Under the pieces are notes generated by a model that was not told the origin of the DNA, did not search any database, and saw nothing but the letters and a program-made list of their open reading frames with translations. The position numbers and the translations under genes are program-made. Below are positions 13,383-18,570 of a DNA stretch of 18,570 bases, piece after piece. The DNA is from JBIKLM01 sp044375105 (GTDB lineage Bacteria > Planctomycetota > UBA1135 > GCA-002686595): the NCBI GenBank assembly GCA_044375105.1, contig JBILNK010000074.1, forward strand, positions 1 to 18,570, given 5' to 3'. The stretch's first letter is position 1. Every line of letters begins with the position of its first letter.

Positions 13383-15389
13383 TCAATACAGCTTGGGCGC
13401 CGCGTTGATGATCCGCAGGGCTTCCTCGCACTGGAAGCCGACGATCTGGGCGTATTCGCGGATCGAGGGCAATCGCGGACGGCCGTACTCGGCGGCTCGG
13501 CGCAGGGCCTCGTCGCGGCCGAGATGCCCCTCGCGCACCATGTTCGACAGCATCACCTCGTCCTCGGTGAAGCCGCAGATAGTGGTGTAGATGTAGTTGT
13601 AGAAGGGTGCGGTACCGTCGCCGATGCGCCAGGTGCTCTTGGTGTCCGTGGCGACCTCCCAGTCGTACTCGCGGCGGATCGTGCCGACGATCTCCTCCTC
13701 GCGCCAATCGAGGTAGTGGAACAGGTACAGGAAGTCGTCCTTGACTACGAAGGTGTAATAGTAGGCCTTGAGCGTGTCCCAGAGCGACTCGTTCCAATAG
13801 GCCGGGTTCTTGAGGTAGCGCTTGAGATAGTACCAGAGCAGCGCCATCTCGTTGCGCAGCGACAGGCCGGTCAGGGTCATGCCGTGATCGTCCTCGCGGA
13901 TGCCGCACAGGCCGGTCTTGTAGGGCGTATCCTCGATCATGTTGCCGGTGCAGAAGATCACCAGCTTGATCCCGGTCTCTTTGCGCAACTGCCGGGCGTG
14001 GTGGTAGAACTCCTTGTCCCCGGCGGTGAACAGGGTCACCATCCCCACGTCGGGCTGCTTGAGCCAGGCTTCGACGTTCTTCCTGACGAAGCGCCGTTTG
14101 GCGGTCAGGTTGGCGCTGCGCAGGATGTGCTCGACGCCCAGCTTGCCGCAGATGCGCGCCTGGTTGCGGCGCGCCAGGTCCGTGACCAAGCCCCAATCCA
14201 GGGTGAAGGCCACGGGATTCATGCCCAGCACGTTCTTGACGTAGTGCAGGCCGTAGGCCGAATCGCGGCCTCCCGAGAAGGCCACGATCACGTCCGGGCT
14301 GCCGTCCTTGGAGCGGTAGGGCTCGACGGCCTTCAGCAGCGCTTCCTTGCCCTTGGGCTGGATCTGCTTCCAATTGCGGCAATAGCGGCAGACCCCGTCC
14401 TTGTCGAGGTCCATGAACGGGTAGGTGACCGGCAGGATGCACTTGCTGCAGCGGCGCACCTCGCGGCGCGTCTTGGAGCGATCGTGCAGGGCCAGGCGCG
14501 CACCGGGGCGGGGACGGCCGTCGTTGGGTAGGCTGGCGACCGGGAGGCCCCGATCGGCGCCCGGCAGCTCCCACCAGGCCGGGGTGCGCGGGGTCGGGGC
14601 CACGGGCAGCTCGAGCTCCTCGGAGGACAGGTCCGAGAGCCGCACGATGCGCGCGGTGCGGGCGCGGATCTGGCCTAGCTCCAGCTTGCCGACCTGCTGC
14701 TCGAGATCGGTCTTGGCGATCAGCTCCTGGAGGATGAAGCGTTCGGAGGCGAACACCAGGAAGGTCCCGCGCTGGTTCCTGGCGGTGAACAGGGAGCCGG
14801 TGTTGCTGGCCAGCACCAAGAGCGGCTGATCGTCCAGGAAGATGGCGGTCGAAGCCGAGCCGAACAGCTCGCCGAAGGTGGCCTGCAGGGCGCCCGGGAC
14901 GTTCTGCCCGGCGGCCATGTGCTTGCGCAGCAGGGCCAGCATCACCTCCGTGTCGACGTTGTAGCGGCGGGTCAGGTCGGGGTGCCGCTTCCAGAGGTCT
15001 TCATCGTTGACGATGATGCCGTTGTGCACCGCAACCGCCCCGGGCACGATCACCGGCTGGTTGTTGTCGTTGTCCGACTGGAAGCCGTTGGTGACCATGC
15101 GCGAGTGGCCCAGGCAGGCGAACACCGCCCCGGCCTCCTTGGCCTGGACGCGCTGGTGGCTTTGCCGGGCGTGCTCGAGCATCTGCCCAAACTGCGGGTT
15201 GGCCAGGAAGCTCTTGACCGAGCCGGCTTGCTTGATCACCTCGACGCTCCGGCCGTCGTTGACCGCCAGGCCGGCGGCCTCGTTGCCGCGGGTCTCGGAG
15301 GCCAGCAGCAAGCCCCGCACGAGAGTGTCGATCAGGCTGGGCGCGATCGCCGGGTCCGGGCCGAGCAGCGCGCCGAAGATGCCGCACAT
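13383..15389 (-). CDS. Class II glutamine amidotransferase fused to WbpG/PseA-like PP-loop sugar amidotransferase
   Basis: 668 aa. The N-terminal half is an Ntn glutaminase of the GlmS/PurF/AsnB type: catalytic Cys2 (MCGIFG), SETRGNEAAG (31-40), GHSRMVTNG (94-102, like GHTRWATHG), VHNGIIVN (121-128) and VDTE (145-148). The C-terminal half (from about 310) is an N-acetyl sugar amidotransferase of the WbpG/PseA/LegG type: zinc-ribbon cysteines 314, 317, 334 and 337 (CSKC...CRYC), then an N-type PP-loop ATPase with SGGRDS at 372-377. In known systems the PP-loop enzyme gets ammonia from separate HisH/HisF-like proteins and converts an acetamido sugar to an acetamidino sugar. Here ammonia would come from its own glutaminase domain and pass to an ATP-activated sugar (inference). 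The ATG gives Cys2 directly, supporting the start. The leader ends in seven C. It is the first gene of the glycan run. Confidence 0.88.
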   Translation of the reverse strand: MCGIFGALLGPDPAIAPSLIDTLVRGLLLASETRGNEAAGLAVNDGRSVEVIKQAGSVKSFLANPQFGQMLEHARQSHQRVQAKEAGAVFACLGHSRMVTNGFQSDNDNNQPVIVPGAVAVHNGIIVNDEDLWKRHPDLTRRYNVDTEVMLALLRKHMAAGQNVPGALQATFGELFGSASTAIFLDDQPLLVLASNTGSLFTARNQRGTFLVFASERFILQELIAKTDLEQQVGKLELGQIRARTARIVRLSDLSSEELELPVAPTPRTPAWWELPGADRGLPVASLPNDGRPRPGARLALHDRSKTRREVRRCSKCILPVTYPFMDLDKDGVCRYCRNWKQIQPKGKEALLKAVEPYRSKDGSPDVIVAFSGGRDSAYGLHYVKNVLGMNPVAFTLDWGLVTDLARRNQARICGKLGVEHILRSANLTAKRRFVRKNVEAWLKQPDVGMVTLFTAGDKEFYHHARQLRKETGIKLVIFCTGNMIEDTPYKTGLCGIREDDHGMTLTGLSLRNEMALLWYYLKRYLKNPAYWNESLWDTLKAYYYTFVVKDDFLYLFHYLDWREEEIVGTIRREYDWEVATDTKSTWRIGDGTAPFYNYIYTTICGFTEDEVMLSNMVREGHLGRDEALRRAAEYGRPRLPSIREYAQIVGFQCEEALRIINAAPKLY

Positions 15390-15532
15390 GGGGGGGAGGG
15401 GCGGGAAGTTACCGGTCGAGCAAGAAGGCAGCGAATCCTACCGGGCCCGGGGCGCTGTGCTGCGGCCGGGGGCTCGCTGGGCCCCGGACCGGACTGCCGG
15501 ACTGTGCTCCTAACTGCCGCTGAGTCCTAGGT

Positions 15533-15946
15533 TTAGCGCGAGGCCCGAGCCCCGGGGGTCCAGCTCAGCTGGAGGTAGAACACGCGCTGGATTTCGAGGC
15601 CGGGGAATTCGAAGTAACGCGCGTCGTGGAAGCTTTGCAGGCCCAGGCTCCAGGCCAAGTCCGGCCGTGGACTCCAACCGATGCGCAGGTCGGAGCGCCA
15701 GGACTCGGAACCGATTTCCGGCTCGAAGTCCTCGGCCACGTAGGCCGCCAGGTCCAGCTCGAAGCCGCGTCCCAGGCCCGTGTAGGAGCCCAGGTTGAAG
15801 ATGTGGCGGGGGTACTGGCCGTCGACCAGGGACAGGTCGCCCTCGGGGGTCAACGGGCCGTGTTCGCTCCAGTGATCGCTGTAGGCCCTGCGCAGGGTCC
15901 AGCCGGGCAGGGGCGCGGCGTCGATGGCCAGCTCCCCGCCGCTCGC
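15533..15946 (-). pseudogene. C-terminal remnant of a TonB-dependent receptor
   Basis: The reading frame ending at TAA 15533 resembles the last strands of a TonB-dependent outer-membrane receptor: GGELAIDAAPLPGWTLRRAYS, then QYPRHIFNLGSYTGL, FELDLAAYVAEDFEP, SDLRIGWSPRPDLAWSLGLQSFHDARYFEF and VFYLQLSW. Alternation of polar and hydrophobic residues and the PRH-x-x-x-L-x-S motif are typical of the barrel end. Receptor-like sequence begins around 15940. Further upstream the frame stays open but is Pro/Gln/Arg-rich and not receptor-like, and there is no room before the peptidase stop at 16133 for a plug or a 600-900-residue barrel. No ATG is present; TTG 15853 is the only start-like codon. The chain also runs 8 residues (PGARASR tail) past the usual terminal aromatic residue. 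The likely reading is a deletion remnant, possibly frameshifted at its 5' side. Confidence 0.5.
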
Positions 15947-16132
15947 GGCCGGCCCTCGCAGCCGCCGCAGACCTGCTCGATCGCATCCGCCGCGCTGGTG
16001 CTGAGGCTCGGGCGCAGCGGGAGTCGGTTGTCGCCCGGCCGGACAGCCGCGCTGGGCCTCACCACAAAGTGCGGCGCCCCGGCCCGGAATGGTCCCGAGT
16101 CGGGGCGCTGGTCGCTCGACTTCTGGTGCGGA

Positions 16133-18295
16133 TCAGCGCCCGCGGCCGACGTGGGCGAGGGCGAAGGCGAAGATGTCCGCGGCTTCTTCGATCAGCTTGG
16201 CGGTGGGCTTGCCCGCTCCGTGGCCGGCTGAGGTTTCGATGCGGATCAGCACCGGATTGTCGCAGCCTTGGGCGGCCTGCAGCCGCGCGGCGAACTTGAA
16301 GGAATGCCCGGGCACCACGCGGTCGTCCGTGTCGGCGGTGGTCACGAGGGTCGGCGGGTAGCAGACGCCGTCCGTGAGCCGGTGGTAGGGCGAGTAGGCG
16401 TACAGGGCCGCGAATTCCTCCGGCACCTCCACGGAGCCATAGTCGTGGACCCAATAGCGGCCAGCCGTGAATTGATGGTAGCGCAGCATGTCCATCACGC
16501 CGACCGCCGGCAGGCAGCAGCCGAACAGCTCCGGCCGCTGGCACATCACCGCGCCCACCAGCAGGCCGCCGTTGCTGCCGCCCTGGATCGCCAGGTGGCT
16601 CGGCGAGGTGTAACGCTCGGCGATCAGCCACTCCGCCGCGGCGATGAAGTCGTCGAACACGTTCTGCTTGCGGGTCTTGGTGCCCGCCAGGTGCCAGTCT
16701 TCGCCATATTCGCCGCCGCCGCGCAGATTGGGGATCGCCAGCAGGCCGCCCTGGTCGAGCCAGGCGATGCGCGAGGGGCTGAAACCCGGCGTCAGCGAGA
16801 TGTTGAAGCCGCCGTAGCCGTACAGCAAGGTCGGATTGCGCCCGTTGCGCGCCAGGCCGCGCCGCGAGACCAGGAACATCGGGATGCGCGTGCCATCCTT
16901 CGAGCGGTAGAAGGCCTGGGCGACCTCGTAGTGGGCCGGGTCGATGGGGGCCTCGGTGACCCGCACCAGGCTGGTCTGGCCGCTGGCCAGCTCGTGGCGA
17001 TAGACCTGCGGCGGCGTGGCGAAGGACGAAAAGCTGAAGAAGGTCTCGCTGGCATCGGGATCGGTCTCGAAGCCGATCACCGTGCCGAGGCCGGGCAGCT
17101 CGAGCCGCCGGCGCAGGCGCCCGTCCGGCTCGTACAGCGCGACCCGCGAGGTGGCGTCCTCGAGCGTGCGCACGGCCAGCGCGCCGCCCACGAAGGTGAT
17201 CTCCTCGATCGTGGCCGTGGGGCTGCCGGCGCCCTCGGGGATCACGCGGGTCCAGTTCTCGCGGCCGGGGCGATCGAGGTCGACCTGCAGCAGCGCGCCG
17301 CGCGGCGTCTCGCGGTCCTGCGCCGAGAGCCACAGGCTGCGGCCCTGGCCGTGGACCAGGTTGTAGGCGCCCTCGAACTCGGGCACCAGCTCGAGCGGCG
17401 GCCGCCCGCCGACCAGGTCGAGCACGTGCACCAGGTTCCGCGCGCCGTCCTTGAAGATGTGCACCACCAGGTGCTGGCCGTCGCGGGTTGCGAGCGGCGC
17501 GAAGGACCACTCGGGCTGGTCCGGACGCTCGTAGACCAGCGTGTCCTCGGCCTGCTGGCTGCCGATGCGATGGAAATAGATCTTGTGGTCCAGGTTGCTG
17601 GCCAGGAAGGCCGAGCCCGGCGCCGGCTCGGCGTAGCGCGCGTAGAAGAAGCCCGAGGCGTCGGGCTTCCAGGTCGCGCCCGAGAACTTGATCCAGGAGA
17701 GCTTGCCGCCCACGTGCTCGAGCTTGGCCAGATCGAGCACCTGCCACTCGCTCCAGTCGGAGCCGGCCACGCTGACCCCATAGGCCAGATAGCGGCCGTC
17801 CTTCGACCATTCGCCCCCGGCCCAGGCGCGCGTGCCGTCCGCGGACCAGGCGTTCGGGTCGAGCACCACCTGGGCCTCGCCGAAGGGCGTCGCCGCGCGA
17901 TAGAGCACCGACTGCGGCTGCAATCCGTCGTTCTGCCAGAAGTAGTACCAGTTGCCGTGGCGCGCCGGGGCCGAGAAGCGCTCGTAGTTCCACAGCTGCG
18001 CCAGGCGCTGCTGCAGCGGGCCGCGGTCCGGCAGCGCCGCCAGGTATGCCCCGGTGACCTCGTTCTGGGCTGCGACCCACTCCGCGACGCGCGGCGAGCT
18101 GCGCACGTCCTCCTCCAGCCAGCGGTAGGGGTCCGCCACGGCCTGGCCGTGGAACTCGTCGACCTGGTCGACCGTGGCCGTTTCCGGATAGCGGGGGGCC
18201 TCGGGGAGACGCGGCTTGGTCATGTGGCAGGCGCCGGCGCTGAGCAGCAGGCCGAGGGCGATCGGGAGGCGAAGGGCGCGGGTCATGGCGCGCAT
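16133..18295 (-). CDS. Prolyl oligopeptidase family (S9A) serine peptidase, probable lipoprotein
   Basis: 720 aa, normal for S9A. Residues 1-23 look like a lipoprotein signal: basic start, hydrophobic core LPIALGLLL, then SAGAC with Cys23 as the lipid-bearing residue. An N-terminal seven-bladed propeller follows, opening with the family segment DEFHGQAVADPYRWLE (about 46-61). The C-terminal alpha/beta-hydrolase domain has LLYGYGGFNISLTPGFS, LRGGGEYGEDWHLAGT, nucleophile Ser574 in GGSNGG, the acid in ADTDDRV (Asp657/658) and His692 in SAGHGAGK. Such enzymes cut proline-containing oligopeptides; here probably in the periplasm or at the outer membrane, helping peptide scavenging. The start is ATG 18295, with ATG 18286 (three codons later) nearly equivalent; the frame upstream overlaps the next gene. 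It lies 43 bp after that gene on the same strand, so cotranscription is likely. Confidence 0.93.
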   Translation of the reverse strand: MRAMTRALRLPIALGLLLSAGACHMTKPRLPEAPRYPETATVDQVDEFHGQAVADPYRWLEEDVRSSPRVAEWVAAQNEVTGAYLAALPDRGPLQQRLAQLWNYERFSAPARHGNWYYFWQNDGLQPQSVLYRAATPFGEAQVVLDPNAWSADGTRAWAGGEWSKDGRYLAYGVSVAGSDWSEWQVLDLAKLEHVGGKLSWIKFSGATWKPDASGFFYARYAEPAPGSAFLASNLDHKIYFHRIGSQQAEDTLVYERPDQPEWSFAPLATRDGQHLVVHIFKDGARNLVHVLDLVGGRPPLELVPEFEGAYNLVHGQGRSLWLSAQDRETPRGALLQVDLDRPGRENWTRVIPEGAGSPTATIEEITFVGGALAVRTLEDATSRVALYEPDGRLRRRLELPGLGTVIGFETDPDASETFFSFSSFATPPQVYRHELASGQTSLVRVTEAPIDPAHYEVAQAFYRSKDGTRIPMFLVSRRGLARNGRNPTLLYGYGGFNISLTPGFSPSRIAWLDQGGLLAIPNLRGGGEYGEDWHLAGTKTRKQNVFDDFIAAAEWLIAERYTSPSHLAIQGGSNGGLLVGAVMCQRPELFGCCLPAVGVMDMLRYHQFTAGRYWVHDYGSVEVPEEFAALYAYSPYHRLTDGVCYPPTLVTTADTDDRVVPGHSFKFAARLQAAQGCDNPVLIRIETSAGHGAGKPTAKLIEEAADIFAFALAHVGRGR

Positions 18296-18338
18296 GGTAG
18301 CGGCGCCCCCGGCCGGATCGGCTCTCGGCCTCGGTCGA

Positions 18339-18570
18339 TCAGCCGTCGCGGCGGACCGCGCCCGGGCGCTCCAAATCGAAGCAGAAGCTGTGCCGCTCGA
18401 GATCGCGCTCGCCGGCCTCGATCTCGAGCCGCACGAAGCGCTGTCCGGCGGCCTCGAACAGCACTTCGAAGGGAAACTCGGGGCCTGCCGGTCCGCTCTC
18501 GGGCGCCCCGAAGCGGCCCTCCTGGGCACGCTCCCCGCTCCACACCCGCACGCCGCGCGGCGCGCCCTGG
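18339..18570 (-). CDS. Unrecognised protein, 3' end only
   Basis: The frame stays open to the window edge, so only the C-terminal 76 or so residues are visible. A GTG at 18551 is internal to the open frame and need not be the start. The end reads like alternating beta strands with charged turns (EFPFEVLFEAAGQRFVRLEIEAGERDLERHSFCFDLERPG), perhaps a small beta-sandwich or accessory domain. I do not recognise it. The frame choice rests on the amphipathic pattern and the lack of stops; an overlapping minus frame (18283-18543) is Arg-rich and looks like a shadow. It precedes the prolyl oligopeptidase gene by 43 bp. Confidence 0.5.
   Translation of the reverse strand, partial: QGAPRGVRVWSGERAQEGRFGAPESGPAGPEFPFEVLFEAAGQRFVRLEIEAGERDLERHSFCFDLERPGAVRRDG

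Noticed and set aside
11632..14574. 980-codon minus frame covering the flippase and half of the fusion gene
   Set aside because: Arg/Pro/Gly-rich out-of-frame translation across two well-supported genes on the same strand.
13383..15389. Asparagine synthetase (AsnB) as the identity of the fusion protein
   Set aside because: The C-terminal half has a CxxC...CxxC ribbon before the PP-loop and downstream motifs of sugar amidotransferases, not the Asp-binding synthetase domain of AsnB.
15489..15504. Tandem CCGGACTG pair upstream of the amidotransferase fusion gene
   Set aside because: Only two 8-bp units in GC-rich DNA; no recognisable regulator box or promoter spacing.
15947..16132. Possible gene or receptor upstream part between the receptor remnant and the peptidase stop
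   Set aside because: Frames here are open but Pro/Gln/Arg-rich or Ser/Ala-rich with no receptor motifs; too short for a functional domain.
1..18570. CRISPR arrays, tRNA/rRNA genes, transposases, phage or toxin-antitoxin genes
   Set aside because: Reading both strands gave no regularly spaced direct repeats, cloverleaf candidates or mobile-element proteins.

Overview
The window is about 18.6 kb of very GC-rich DNA from a Gram-negative bacterium. The Gram-negative call rests on a probable lipoprotein, a remnant of a TonB-dependent receptor and a lipid-linked glycan flippase. Receiver-DUF4388 and PilZ proteins, and start codons that almost never carry a Shine-Dalgarno sequence but often follow a run of C, fit a planctomycete-like or myxobacterial lineage. 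The sequence alone does not decide which. No tRNA, rRNA, CRISPR array, insertion sequence or phage gene was seen.

Layout. 1-390: GC-rich non-coding DNA with a G-quadruplex motif. 391-2276: a receiver-DUF4388 protein and a PilZ protein in tandem, probably a signalling pair with a c-di-GMP link. 2312-4149 (minus): an alpha/beta-hydrolase-fold protein without the usual nucleophile serine, and a small AlbA_2 (Schlafen-type) DNA-binding protein. 4295-4753: a small four-helix membrane protein. 4902-7147: a peroxide-defence unit in which ahpC-ahpD (minus) diverge from oxyR (plus) across a 126-bp promoter region holding two TGATCG-N8-TAT boxes 31 bp apart.

7409-15389 is a surface-glycan locus. A GT39/PMT-type membrane glycosyltransferase (plus) converges on a four-gene minus-strand run. 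In transcription order that run is a glutaminase/PP-loop sugar amidotransferase fusion, a Wzx-like flippase, an AlkP-fold protein with altered metal-site residues, and a DPM1-like family 2 glycosyltransferase. A reasonable inference is that the cluster builds or modifies a lipid-linked sugar carrying an amidino or similar nitrogen group, flips it across the inner membrane and transfers it there.

15533-15946 is a C-terminal piece of a TonB-dependent receptor with no beginning. 16133-18295 is a probable lipoprotein prolyl oligopeptidase (S9A), followed by the end of an unrecognised gene that runs off the window.

The most unusual items are the single-chain class II glutaminase plus zinc-ribbon PP-loop amidotransferase, and the degenerate AlkP-like protein next to it. 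Others are the spaced repeat boxes between ahpC and oxyR, the C-rich (not Shine-Dalgarno) leaders, and a long nested stem-loop between the convergent glycosyltransferase genes.
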